A stretch of DNA of 64,000 nucleotides from Actinomycetes bacterium (lineage in GTDB: Bacteria > Actinomycetota > Acidimicrobiia > Acidimicrobiales > Bog-793). The DNA lies in the NCBI GenBank assembly GCA_021798985.1, contig JAJZBI010000003.1, positions 112,880-176,879 of the forward strand. The letters run 5' to 3'. Below, one piece after another: positions 16,439 through 24,738 of this stretch (positions are counted from its first letter, which is position 1; each line of letters starts with the position of its first letter). A program made the translations under genes and the position numbers. The notes under the pieces are model-generated. The model was not told where the DNA came from. It saw only the letters and a list, made by a program, of their open reading frames with translations, and made no database searches.

Positions 16439-17271
16439 GCCCCAACGGGGAGGAGCTCGTTCCCCTCGACGAGGCGGCGCGGCGCCTCGGCGTGCACTAC
16501 ATGACCGCGTATCGCCGCGTCCGGGTCGGACGGCTCCCGGCGGTCCAGCACCATGGGCGCTGGTTCGTGCCCGCCACAGCGCTCGCTGACCCGCCCGCCC
16601 AAGCCCCAGAACCGCTCGGTCGGGTGCGGCGCGCCAGTGGAGAGCGCCGCGAGCACCTCACCGAGCGGTTGCTCGCCGGGGACGCGGCGGGCTGCTGGCT
16701 GTTGATCGAACAGGCACTTGCGAGCGGGAGGGCTCCCGAGGCCATTTATGTCGAGCTGCTCGGCCCGGCGCTGTGCGAGATCGGCCGGCGCTGGGAACGC
16801 GGCGAGATCGGCGTCGAGCGCGAACATCGGGCGAGCGCGGTGGCCCTGCGCCTCGCCGGCCAGCTCGCGCCCCGCTTCGTCCGTCCCGGGCGCAAGCGCC
16901 ACGGCGCCGTGCTGCTCGCCGGTGCGCCGGGCGACTTCCATCTGCTGCCGCTCGTGATGGTCGCCGATGTGGTGCGTGGGCACGGCTACGTGGTGCACGA
17001 CCTCGGTGCCAACGTGCCCGAGCGCTCCCTGCTCGCCGCTGTCGAGGCCACCGCCGATCTCGCCGTGATCGGTCTCAGCGTGAGCTGTGAACAGACCAAG
17101 CGGGCTGCCGAACGGGCGGTGCAGCACCTGCACCGCAGCGTCCCGGGCGTGCCGGTCCTCCTCGGTGGCCCGGCCCTTGCCAGCGAGGACGCCTCCCTCG
17201 CCCTCGGCGCCGACGGCTGGGCGCCCGACGCCAGCGGCGCGGCGCGCCTCATCGAGGAGCGAACCGGCTGA
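16435..17271 (+). CDS. CarH/LitR-like B12-dependent photoreceptor regulator with excisionase-type HTH
   Basis: A 278-residue regulator in three parts. Residues ~8-48 form a short helix-turn-helix of the excisionase/HTH_17 kind (LDEAARRLGVHYMTAYRRV, then GRWFV) rather than the longer MerR domain of known CarH. Residues ~65-145 form the four-helix cap, with W120 and E130-H131: the exact W-x9-EH motif that positions adenosylcobalamin in CarH. Residues ~155-275 form the B12-binding Rossmann domain, with GDFHLLPL carrying the cobalt-ligating His (H169) in a DxHxx(P for G) motif, and later VIGLSVS and VLLGGPAL. Starts at ATG 16435 (ATGA with the previous stop); ATG 16429 is in frame. Inferred: dark repressor of this operon, released by light. 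Confidence 0.88.
   Translation: MSPNGEELVPLDEAARRLGVHYMTAYRRVRVGRLPAVQHHGRWFVPATALADPPAQAPEPLGRVRRASGERREHLTERLLAGDAAGCWLLIEQALASGRAPEAIYVELLGPALCEIGRRWERGEIGVEREHRASAVALRLAGQLAPRFVRPGRKRHGAVLLAGAPGDFHLLPLVMVADVVRGHGYVVHDLGANVPERSLLAAVEATADLAVIGLSVSCEQTKRAAERAVQHLHRSVPGVPVLLGGPALASEDASLALGADGWAPDASGAARLIEERTG
17255..17259 (+). promoter_or_regulatory. Shine-Dalgarno AGGAG supporting a CTG start
   Basis: AGGAG sits 8 nt before the CTG at 17268, inside the last codons of the photoreceptor gene. No ATG, GTG or TTG lies in the photolyase frame between here and the essential N-terminal FRRDLR motif, so this site decides the start. Confidence 0.6.
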
Positions 17272-18626
17272 GCGCGCCGCCCTCGATCCTTTGGTTCCGC
17301 CGCGACCTCCGTCTCGGTGACCACCCCGCCCTCGCCGAGGCCGCGCGCCACGGCCCGGTGGCCCCGCTCTTCGTGCTGGACCCGCGGCTGCTGGCCGCTG
17401 CCGGCGATCGGCGCGTTGCCTTCTTGTTCGCTTCCCTGCGCGCGCTCGATGACGACCTCGCCCGCCTCGGCGGCCACCTGATCGTCCGTCGCGGCGACCC
17501 GGCCACCGTCGTCCCGGCGCTCGCCGGCGAGCTTGGCGCCCGCGAGGTGGTCGTCACCGAGGACTTCGGTCCCTATGGCCGAGAACGCGACGAGCGCGTC
17601 GCCCGGGCGCTCGGACGTGTTGGGCTGCACGCCGTCGGGACGCCCTACGCCGTCGCCCCGGGGGCGCTGCGCACGGCTGGCGGGGGCGCCTATCAGGTCT
17701 TCGGCGCCTTCTACCGCGCCTGGCAGCGCCACGGCTGGGGACCGCCGGTGGTGTGCGACCTGAACGGCGTGGCGTGGCACGGCGCGCCCGGCGAACCGGT
17801 CCCTGCCGATCTGCCTGCGGCGCCTCGCCTCCTCGGCTTCCCGGCGGGCGAGCACGCCGCCCGCGCTCGCCTGGAGCGCTTCGTGGCCGATGCGCTCGAC
17901 GAGTACCAAGCGCTCCGCGACCTGCCGGGGGTTGCGGGCACCTCGGGGCTATCGCCCTACCTGAAGTTCGGGGCAATCCACCCGCGCACCGTCCTCGCCG
18001 AGCTAGGCGAGGCGCACGATCGCTTCGGTCGCGAGCTCGCCTGGCGGGAGTTCTACGCCGCGGTGTTGTTCGCCGATCCCCAAAGCGCCCGTCGTGCGGT
18101 GCACCCGCAGCTCGCGGGCTTGGCGGGGCCGGGGGAGATCGCGCACCTCGAGGCCTGGAAGGCGGGGGAGACCGGCTATCCGATCATCGACGCCGGTATG
18201 CGCCAGCTGGCGAGCGAGGGCTTCATGCACAACCGCGTCCGGATGCTCGTCGCCTCGTTCCTCGTCAAGGACCTCCATCACGACTGGCGGGTGGGCGCCC
18301 GTCACTTCATGGAGCACCTCGTCGACGGCGATCTCGCGAGCAACCAGCACAACTGGCAGTGGGTTGCCGGGACCGGTCACGATGCCGCGCCCTACTTCAG
18401 GATCTTCAACCCGACCACGCAGGCCGAGCGCTTCGATCCCGACGGTCGCTACGTCCGGCGCTATGTCGAAGCGCTCGCCCAGGTCCCCGCTCGCGTGGTG
18501 CACGAGCCGTGGCGCGCGCTGGCCGCGACCCGCTACCCGCCGCCGATCGTCGATCACCACGAAGAGCGCGAGCGCACGGTCGGCGCGTACCGGGCGTTGC
18601 GCGCCAAGGCGTCCCGCCGTTCTTGA
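17268..18626 (+). CDS. class I deoxyribodipyrimidine photolyase
   Basis: A 452-residue photolyase/cryptochrome. The N-terminus ILWFRRDLRLGDHPAL is the diagnostic start of the family. The FAD-binding C-terminal domain contains ETGYPIIDAGMRQL, HNRVRMLVASFL, ASNQHNWQWVAGTG and PYFRIFNP with the substrate and flavin contacts, so a DNA-repair photolyase is more likely than a cryptochrome. It uses blue light to split pyrimidine dimers. The only start that keeps FRRDLR is a CTG at 17268, overlapping the photoreceptor stop (CTGA) behind a good AGGAG; the next possible start (GTG 17358) would delete that motif. Last gene of the light operon. Confidence 0.93.
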   Translation: MSAPPSILWFRRDLRLGDHPALAEAARHGPVAPLFVLDPRLLAAAGDRRVAFLFASLRALDDDLARLGGHLIVRRGDPATVVPALAGELGAREVVVTEDFGPYGRERDERVARALGRVGLHAVGTPYAVAPGALRTAGGGAYQVFGAFYRAWQRHGWGPPVVCDLNGVAWHGAPGEPVPADLPAAPRLLGFPAGEHAARARLERFVADALDEYQALRDLPGVAGTSGLSPYLKFGAIHPRTVLAELGEAHDRFGRELAWREFYAAVLFADPQSARRAVHPQLAGLAGPGEIAHLEAWKAGETGYPIIDAGMRQLASEGFMHNRVRMLVASFLVKDLHHDWRVGARHFMEHLVDGDLASNQHNWQWVAGTGHDAAPYFRIFNPTTQAERFDPDGRYVRRYVEALAQVPARVVHEPWRALAATRYPPPIVDHHEERERTVGAYRALRAKASRRS

Positions 18627-18649
18627 ATGGCAGTCCTTGATCGCTTGCT

Positions 18650-19033
18650 ATGACTGGCACCGTGGAGCTGCGCGACCTCGAGGTGGCGCTCGAGGCGGAG
18701 CGCCAACGGGCAGCGCAGCGACTCGTCGACGCGGACGCCGAGTTCGAGGAGATCGTCGCTGCGACGAGGAACGCGAATGCGGACGACGAGCACGATCCTG
18801 AGGGCTCGACGATCGCCTACGAGCGGGCACGGGTGGCGACGCTGCGGGCGAAGGCAGTCGGGTCACTCGCCGTCATCGAGGGCCAGCTCGCCCGCCTCCG
18901 CCGGGGGACGCACATCTCCTGCGAGCGATGCGGTGCCGAGATCGTGCTCGAGCGCATCGCTGCGGTGCCGACCACGCGCCATTGCATCGCCTGCGTGACG
19001 ACGCGCACGACGCGCTTGTCGCGCGGTGACTGA
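18650..19033 (+). CDS. DksA/TraR-type zinc-finger protein
   Basis: A 127-residue protein with an N-terminal coiled coil (residues ~5-85, Glu/Ala/Arg-rich) and a C4 zinc finger, C91-x2-C94-x17-C112-x2-C115, the DksA/TraR layout. The loop between the coils contains ADDEHDPEGST, acidic like the tip that reaches into the RNA polymerase secondary channel in DksA. It starts 23 nt after the photolyase and may be read through from the light operon. Role in transcription control is inferred from the family. Confidence 0.82.
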   Translation: MTGTVELRDLEVALEAERQRAAQRLVDADAEFEEIVAATRNANADDEHDPEGSTIAYERARVATLRAKAVGSLAVIEGQLARLRRGTHISCERCGAEIVLERIAAVPTTRHCIACVTTRTTRLSRGD

Positions 19034-19047
19034 ACTGAGCGCCCGCG

Positions 19048-19749
19048 TCAGCTCGCCGTGGTGGTGGTCGTGCTCGAGCTCGCCGGCGAAGGACGGAGCG
19101 GCGCGCACGCCTTGAGCGCTGCGGCGACTTTTGGATTGGAGGAGTTGAGGCCCCCAAAGCCGTGTCCCGGCGTCGGGGGGCTGTTTGCGCCGGAGGCGCT
19201 CGTGGAGCTGGTCGAGCCAGCGGCATCGGCTGGCCGGCTCGGGAACGTCACGCCGTGGATCTGAAGGCAGTTGCGATAGGCGGCGAAGGCTGTAGTGTTG
19301 AATCCGCCTCCCGAGCCACCGAAGCCGAAGCCGCCCTTCGGCCGCAGGCTGGCACACGCCTTGGAAGCAGCAGCGAACTTTGGGTTGGAGGCAAAGCCGC
19401 CGAAGCCACCGGCGGGCCGACCGGTGCCAGTGGTGCTGGAACCGGTCGCCGAGCCGGAGCCCGGCGTCGTGGTGCCAGGGCGGCGGAAGGCCGGCAAGCT
19501 CACACCGTGCTGCTTGAGGCAGTGGGCGTACTTGGAGAAACCTGCGGTGCCCACGTGTGTCGTCGCACGAGGAGTGTTGGTGCTGGTCGTCACCTTCGGG
19601 GCCGAGGTCGTCGTCTTCGAGGCAGCTGGGGCACCGCCTCCACACGCAGACAGCATGAGTGCGGCGGCGAGCGCCGCCCCGCCGAGCGCGGCCGGGCGCG
19701 CGATCCGTTTCAGCAGGCAGGAGCGGCGGATGGCTGTCAGCGCTGGCAC
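19048..19749 (-). CDS. lipoprotein with two copies of a Cys-containing domain
   Basis: A 233-residue lipoprotein: charged N-terminus, hydrophobic core and lipobox LSAC with the lipidated Cys at 36. A Thr/Ser linker follows. The rest carries two copies of a ~60-residue unit: FSKYAHCLKQHGVSLP ... NPKFAAASKACASLRP and FAAYRNCLQIHGVTFP ... NPKVAAALKACAPLRP. Each has two Cys at equal distance, likely a disulfide, separated by a Gly/Ser-rich loop. Similar units are common in actinobacterial lipoproteins of unknown role. Convergent with the DksA-like gene. Confidence 0.82.
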   Translation of the reverse strand: MPALTAIRRSCLLKRIARPAALGGAALAAALMLSACGGGAPAASKTTTSAPKVTTSTNTPRATTHVGTAGFSKYAHCLKQHGVSLPAFRRPGTTTPGSGSATGSSTTGTGRPAGGFGGFASNPKFAAASKACASLRPKGGFGFGGSGGGFNTTAFAAYRNCLQIHGVTFPSRPADAAGSTSSTSASGANSPPTPGHGFGGLNSSNPKVAAALKACAPLRPSPASSSTTTTTAS

Positions 19750-19890
19750 GAGGCGGATGGTGCTCGCCGTGTATCAGAGTGGGCTGGGCGAAGGCTGAGA
19801 CGTGGCGTAGAGAGCGGGCAAAGGCCTGGCGAGGCGGGCGCGGCGCGCCGGACTAGGGTGAGGGTCGCAGGGCAGGGCGGGAGGAGAGGC

Positions 19891-21276
19891 GTGGCCTTCG
19901 AGTTGCAGCAGGTGCTGGCTGAGCATCGCGGCGAGAACTTCAAGCTGTATGCCCGTCACATCAATCCCCAGCTGGTGCGCGTGCTCCGGTCGATCGGCTT
20001 CGACCGCTTCTACGAGCGCGGCGAGGGCGCCTACCTCTACGACGCGGACGGCCGCCGCTATTTGGACTTCCTGTCGGGATTCGGGGTGTTCGCCCTCGGC
20101 CGATCCCACCCGGTGCTGAAGCGCGCGCTGCACGAGGCGATCGACGCCGATCTGCCCAACCTCATCCAGATGGACGCCGCCCTCTTGCCGGGCGTGCTGG
20201 CGAGCGAGCTCACGCGGCGCTGCCCACCCCAGCTCAGCCGGGTCTTTTTCACCAATTCGGGCACCGAGGCGGTCGAGGCGGCGCTGAAGTTCGTGCGCGC
20301 CGCGACCGGGCGGCCGCGCGTGCTGTACGCGAGCCATGCCTTCCACGGCCTCACCTACGGCTCGCTGTCGCTGAACGGCGGCGCCGACTTCCGCAAGGGC
20401 TTCGGGCCGCTGATGCCGGGCTTTGACGAGGTGGCCTTCGGCAACGCCGATGCGCTGGCCAAGGCGCTCGCCGCGCGCGACGTCGCCGCCTTCGTGGTCG
20501 AGCCGATCCAGGGCAAGGGCGTCAACACGGCGCCGCAGGCGTACTGGGACAGCGTGCAGGAGCTCTGCCGCAAGCACGGCACCTTGCTCGTCGTCGACGA
20601 GGTGCAGACGGGCCTCGGACGGACCGGCCGGCTGTGGGCGCACGAGCACTACGGGATCGTCCCCGACGTGATGACGGTCTCCAAGGCCCTGTCGGGCGGC
20701 TTCGTCCCCGTCGGGGCGATGGTGTGCTCCGAGGCCGTCTCCGATGCCGTCTACAGCTCGATGGACCGGGCGGTCGTGCACTCCTCGACGTTCAAGAACA
20801 ACCAGCTGGCCATGGTCGCCGCCCTGGCGACCCTGCAGGTGATCGACGACGAGAACCTCGTGGACCGTGCCCGGCTCACCGGCCTCGCCTTCGAGAAGGG
20901 CCTCGCCCCGCTCGTCGAGCGCTACGAGCTGTTCCACGCCGTGCGCGGCAAGGGGCTGATGATCGGCCTCATCTTCGGCGAGCCCGAGTCGTTGCGGCTG
21001 CGGACGCGCTTCAAGGCGCTCGAGCTCGCCCGCACCGGCCTGTTTGCCCAGACGATCGTCGGCCCGCTTTTCCAGCGGCACGGCATCCTCACCCAAGTCG
21101 CGGCCGATGGCGTCAACGTCGTCAAGTTGCTGCCCCCGCTCGTCTGCGGTCAGGACGAGGTCGACCTGTTCGTCGGTGCGCTGGACGAGGTGCTGGCCGA
21201 GGCGCACCGCGGCTCCTCGCTCGTCTACGGCTTCGCCCGGACGCTCGCCAAGGCGTCGCTTCAGCGCGACCGCTGA
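19891..21276 (+). CDS. class III PLP-dependent aminotransferase
   Basis: A 461-residue class III aminotransferase. The PLP site is complete: FTNSGTEAVEAALKFVR (phosphate), SHAFHGLTYGSLS, VVEPIQGKGVN, VVDEVQTGLGRTG (Asp to pyridine N) and the Schiff-base Lys K265 in TVSKALSGG. The 60-residue N-terminal part (FKLYARHINPQLVRVLRSIG) differs from ornithine or acetylornithine aminotransferases and resembles the aspartate-aminotransferase-family members found in lipid and hopanoid loci, so the amino acceptor could be a lipid precursor; this is inference. Start is GTG 19891 with GGAGGAG at 19880-19886; the open frame runs further upstream without a ribosome site. Next gene starts 8 nt after the stop. 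Confidence 0.9.
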   Translation: MAFELQQVLAEHRGENFKLYARHINPQLVRVLRSIGFDRFYERGEGAYLYDADGRRYLDFLSGFGVFALGRSHPVLKRALHEAIDADLPNLIQMDAALLPGVLASELTRRCPPQLSRVFFTNSGTEAVEAALKFVRAATGRPRVLYASHAFHGLTYGSLSLNGGADFRKGFGPLMPGFDEVAFGNADALAKALAARDVAAFVVEPIQGKGVNTAPQAYWDSVQELCRKHGTLLVVDEVQTGLGRTGRLWAHEHYGIVPDVMTVSKALSGGFVPVGAMVCSEAVSDAVYSSMDRAVVHSSTFKNNQLAMVAALATLQVIDDENLVDRARLTGLAFEKGLAPLVERYELFHAVRGKGLMIGLIFGEPESLRLRTRFKALELARTGLFAQTIVGPLFQRHGILTQVAADGVNVVKLLPPLVCGQDEVDLFVGALDEVLAEAHRGSSLVYGFARTLAKASLQRDR

Positions 21277-21284
21277 GGTCGCCG

Positions 21285-22382
21285 GTGCTCGGAACAGCTC
21301 GCGCCCGGGACCGGGCGCGCCGATCGACCACGCGCTGTTCGGCCCTGATGGGCGCGCTCGTTGCCGCGGGGCTCGCGCTCAGCGCCTGCGGCGGCGCCGG
21401 GTCGGCGGCGACCAGCACGACGGCCTCCAGCACCACGACGAGCACGTCGACCACCACCACCACGACCACGTTGCCCCGACCGACCCGGGTCCGCAGCTCG
21501 GGCGCCTATCCGGGCGGCTTCAGCTACGGCGGGGTCTCGCGCCTTCCGGTGATCCCCGTGCCCGACGGCCAGAGCGTCGCGCCGCCAGCGCCGACGGGCT
21601 CGCCGGCCCAGGCCGGTGCGATCTTCCTCGCCTACCGCCAGGTCGGCTCGGGGCCCGACCTCGTGCTGATCGCCGGCCAGCGCGCCTCGATGTCGTGGTG
21701 GGACCCGCAGCTGATCGAGGACCTCGCCCAGCACTACAAGGTGACGTTCTTCGATCTGCCTGGGGTCGGCTACTCCGAGCCCGATCCCCGGGCGACGAGC
21801 GTCGCGGCGCTCGCCGATTTGACCGCCGGGCTCATCGACGACCTTGGGATCACCGCCCCGACCGTGCTCGGCTGGGGGATGGGCGGTGAGGTGGCGCTCG
21901 CGCTCGCCGAGCGACATCCCGGCATCGCCGGACGTCTGGCGCTCGTCGACACCTCGGCGGGCGGTCCGAGTGCGGTGCCGCCCTCACCCGCCGTCCAGCG
22001 CCTGCTCGCGGACCCGAACGCCACGATGACCGAGCTCGCCCGGCTGCTCTTCCCGACGCCGGCGGCCCAGACCACCTGGCTCGAGGCGCTCTCGCAGATG
22101 GCGCCCGACGACGTCACCGCCAATGCGATCCGTGCCCAGGCGGCGATCCAGTCTGCCTACTTCACCAGCGATCGCTCCGTCGCGGCCGGGCTCGCCACGA
22201 TCACCGTTCCGGCGCTCGTCATCGACTCGAGCCACGACGTCGTCATCCCGCCGGCGAACGCGGCGGTGCTGAGCGAGGGGCTCGCGCACGCGCACCAGCT
22301 GGTCCTGAAAGACGCCGGCTACGGCGGCATCTTTTCCGACGAGCCCACGGTTCTCGCCGCCCTCGAGCACTTCACCGGCTGA
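21285..22382 (+). CDS. alpha/beta-hydrolase-fold lipoprotein lacking the catalytic Ser and His
   Basis: A 365-residue lipoprotein: lipobox LSAC with Cys at residue 35, then a Ser/Thr-rich linker (40-62) and an alpha/beta-hydrolase fold from ~112. The nucleophile elbow, normally GxSxGG, reads GWGMGG (196-201) with Gly where Ser should be. The catalytic Asp region is present (VIDSSHD, D318), but the usual His near the C-terminus is Tyr (DAGYGG, Y346). Two of three catalytic residues are therefore replaced, so it is probably a binding or scaffolding protein, or uses another chemistry. GTG 21285 is 8 nt after the aminotransferase stop; ATG 21348 would also keep the lipobox. Confidence 0.82.
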   Translation: MLGTARARDRARRSTTRCSALMGALVAAGLALSACGGAGSAATSTTASSTTTSTSTTTTTTTLPRPTRVRSSGAYPGGFSYGGVSRLPVIPVPDGQSVAPPAPTGSPAQAGAIFLAYRQVGSGPDLVLIAGQRASMSWWDPQLIEDLAQHYKVTFFDLPGVGYSEPDPRATSVAALADLTAGLIDDLGITAPTVLGWGMGGEVALALAERHPGIAGRLALVDTSAGGPSAVPPSPAVQRLLADPNATMTELARLLFPTPAAQTTWLEALSQMAPDDVTANAIRAQAAIQSAYFTSDRSVAAGLATITVPALVIDSSHDVVIPPANAAVLSEGLAHAHQLVLKDAGYGGIFSDEPTVLAALEHFTG

Positions 22383-22398
22383 GGGGCGCCGGTCGGCG

Positions 22399-22815
22399 AT
22401 GCAGGGGGACGACGACCTCGTCGTGAGCCGGAGCTGTGTGATCCGCTCGAGCGAGCTGCAGTGGCGCTTCAGCGGCAGCGGGGGCCCAGGAGGCCAGCAC
22501 GCCAACACCGCCAACACGCGGGTCGAGCTGCGCTTCGACATCGCCGCGTCGGTGAGCCTCGGGCCGCGCCAGCGGGCCCGCCTGCTCGAGCGCTTCGGCC
22601 CGCTGCTGCGCGTGGTTGCCTCCGACGAGCGCTCCCAGCTCGCCAACCGGGCGCTCGCGCGGCGCCGCATGGCCGAGCGCATCGCCGATGCGCTCACCGT
22701 GCGCCCGGCGCGGCAGGCGACCCGGCCGACCAAGTCGAGCCAGGAGCGGCGCCTTGCGGAAAAGCAGCGGCGGTCCCGCCTGAAGCGCGGGCGGAGCGCG
22801 GGGGATCAAGAATAG
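22399..22815 (+). CDS. arfB: ArfB/YaeJ-type peptidyl-tRNA hydrolase
   Basis: A 138-residue RF-1-domain protein with the peptidyl-tRNA hydrolysis motif GGQ at 31-33 (SGSGGPGGQHANTANT), then a basic C-terminal tail (RRLAEKQRRSRLKRGR) that in ArfB reaches the empty mRNA channel of stalled ribosomes. It lacks the stop-codon recognition domains of RF1/RF2, and its size fits ArfB. Expected role: release of nascent chains from ribosomes stalled without a stop codon. Starts 16 nt after the lipoprotein; its TAG stop overlaps the next GTG by one base. Confidence 0.9.
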   Translation: MQGDDDLVVSRSCVIRSSELQWRFSGSGGPGGQHANTANTRVELRFDIAASVSLGPRQRARLLERFGPLLRVVASDERSQLANRALARRRMAERIADALTVRPARQATRPTKSSQERRLAEKQRRSRLKRGRSAGDQE

Positions 22816-24086
22816 TGAGTCCGGGGTCGCGCGGGCGCCTTGGTCACTCGCCCGGAGTCGTCGCGGCGGTGGTCGGTTTCGTGCTCATGACCGCCAACCT
22901 CCGCATCGCCATCGCCGCGCTCTCGCCGGTGCTTCCCCAGATCCAGAGCTCTTTCGGGCTCTCCTCGGCGATGGCCGGGTTGTTGACGACGCTCCCCGTC
23001 GTCTGCTTCGGGGCCGTCGCCTTCGCCGTGCCGGCAATGCGCCGGCGCGCCAGCGACCACGTCCTGCTCGCTGGCGCGCTCGGGGCGCTGATCGCCGGGA
23101 TCGCCCTCCGCCTCGCGCCCTCGGTCCTCGCGCTCTTCGCCGGCACCGTCGTGTTGGGCGCAGCGATCGCGTTGAGCAACGTCGTGCTGCCGAGCGTCGT
23201 GCGCGCCGAGTTCGCGACGCGCATTCCCCTCATGATGGGCCTGTACTCGATGGCGCTGTCAGCGGGCGCCGCAGCTGGCGCGGGGCTGACGGTGCCCTTC
23301 GAGCGCGCGCTGGGCATCGACTGGCGCCCGGCGCTCGGCCTGTGGGGGCTGCCGGCGGCGATCGCGCTCGGGGTGTGGCTCGGCGAGGTCAAGCGCCACC
23401 GCCGCCGTAACCCGGCGCACCGGCCGGGCGCCTCGCGCCATGACATCGCCGAGGCGAGCGCTTCGCGCCGGCTGTGGCGGGACCCGCTCGCCTGGTCAGT
23501 CACCGGCTTCATGGGCCTGCAGTCGCTCGGCTTCTACGCCGCCTTGGCCTTCGTTCCGACCTTGTACCAAAGCCACGGCCTCAGCGCGGCGCGGGCGGGG
23601 TGGCTCTTGTCCTTCTCAAACTTCCCGGCGATCCTCGCCTCGCTCTTCGCGCCCTTGGTGGCGCGCCGCATGGGACGTGGGGACGTCGCGGTCACCGTGG
23701 CGGTCGCTTGCTGCGCCGCGGCGTTCTTGGCCCTGGCGATCGATCCCGTTCCGCTCGCCTATGTCTGGATGACCCTGCTCGGGCTCGGCCAGGGCGCGGC
23801 GATCGCGCTCGCCTTGAGCTTCATCGTGTTGCGCTCGCCAGATCCCGCGCACGCCGCGCGCCTGTCGATGATGGCGCAAGGCTGCGGCTATCTCCTTGCC
23901 AGCCTCGGACCGTTGCTCCTCGGCATCATGCACGACGTCGCCAACAGCTGGTCACCGGCGATGTACCTGCTCGGCGCGCTCTTGGTCCCCGAGCTCGCCT
24001 TCGGGTTGCGCGCGGCGAGCGACCGGGTCGTCGGAGGTGCGAGCCCCGGCGGAGCCCGGGCCGTACGTGCGAAGATGGCCCGCTGA
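22815..24086 (+). CDS. MFS transporter, CynX/NimT family
   Basis: A 423-residue membrane transporter with about 12 hydrophobic helices. The first helix and loop, LMTANLRIAIAALSPVLP, are typical of the cyanate/nitroimidazole (CynX/NimT) subgroup, with loop motif PAMRRRASDH after helix 2 and ARRMGRGDV in the second half. Substrate unknown. Start GTG 22815 overlaps the arfB stop (TAGTG). Confidence 0.9.
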   Translation: MSPGSRGRLGHSPGVVAAVVGFVLMTANLRIAIAALSPVLPQIQSSFGLSSAMAGLLTTLPVVCFGAVAFAVPAMRRRASDHVLLAGALGALIAGIALRLAPSVLALFAGTVVLGAAIALSNVVLPSVVRAEFATRIPLMMGLYSMALSAGAAAGAGLTVPFERALGIDWRPALGLWGLPAAIALGVWLGEVKRHRRRNPAHRPGASRHDIAEASASRRLWRDPLAWSVTGFMGLQSLGFYAALAFVPTLYQSHGLSAARAGWLLSFSNFPAILASLFAPLVARRMGRGDVAVTVAVACCAAAFLALAIDPVPLAYVWMTLLGLGQGAAIALALSFIVLRSPDPAHAARLSMMAQGCGYLLASLGPLLLGIMHDVANSWSPAMYLLGALLVPELAFGLRAASDRVVGGASPGGARAVRAKMAR

Positions 24087-24120
24087 TGACGAGGGTGCTT
24101 GTGCCGGAGGCGCCGGCATC

Positions 24121-24738
24121 GTGAAGGGCCGTCGCTGGCTCGTCCTTGGGGTGGCGGCGGGGATCGCCGTCGGGATCGGCCGGCTGCCCTACTTCGCGGG
24201 GGCCGCCGTGTCGCTGTCGGATACCGCCGAGCACCTCGTTGGCACCGGGGGCCTCGACCTGTTGCACGCAGCGGCCCGCCACGGCGCGCCGCAACGGGTG
24301 ATCGAGGCGCTCACGGCGATCGTCGCGGTGGCGCTCCCCGGGGTGACGGCGCTCTTGTTGGTCGTGGCCGCCCGCAGCACGCTCCGGTTGCGCTCGCTGA
24401 TCAGCCTCCTGCTCGCCGCGCTCGGGATCGCGTCGTTCTTCTACCTGCCCCACGGCGTCGCCGCCGGGACCGCGGCACTCGCGCTCGTCGCCGCCGGAAT
24501 CGCCGTCGTCGCGACCGGGCCACTCGTGGCGGCGCCGCTCGCCGCCGTCGCCGGCCTGATCGCGGTCACGTTCCTGCCGCGCCTGCTCGTCCACAACTCG
24601 ACGGTGCCGACGCTGCCGATCGAGCGGCTGCACGAGGCGCTGTTCCAAAGCGCCGGTGCCCCGATGTGGCTGCGCATCGTCGTGCTGATCATCGCCGCGC
24701 TTCCCTTTGGGTTCGCGGCGCGCCTCGTCATCGCCTGA
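24121..24738 (+). CDS. integral membrane protein of unknown function
   Basis: A 205-residue protein with about five hydrophobic helices (for example LVLGVAAGIAVGIG, AIVAVALPGVTALLLVVAA and a long Ala/Val stretch near 120-160). I recognise no family. It begins at GTG 24121, 34 nt after the MFS stop, with GGAGG at 24106-24110. Its 3' end overlaps the convergent methyltransferase by 11 nt. Confidence 0.72.
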   Translation: MKGRRWLVLGVAAGIAVGIGRLPYFAGAAVSLSDTAEHLVGTGGLDLLHAAARHGAPQRVIEALTAIVAVALPGVTALLLVVAARSTLRLRSLISLLLAALGIASFFYLPHGVAAGTAALALVAAGIAVVATGPLVAAPLAAVAGLIAVTFLPRLLVHNSTVPTLPIERLHEALFQSAGAPMWLRIVVLIIAALPFGFAARLVIA

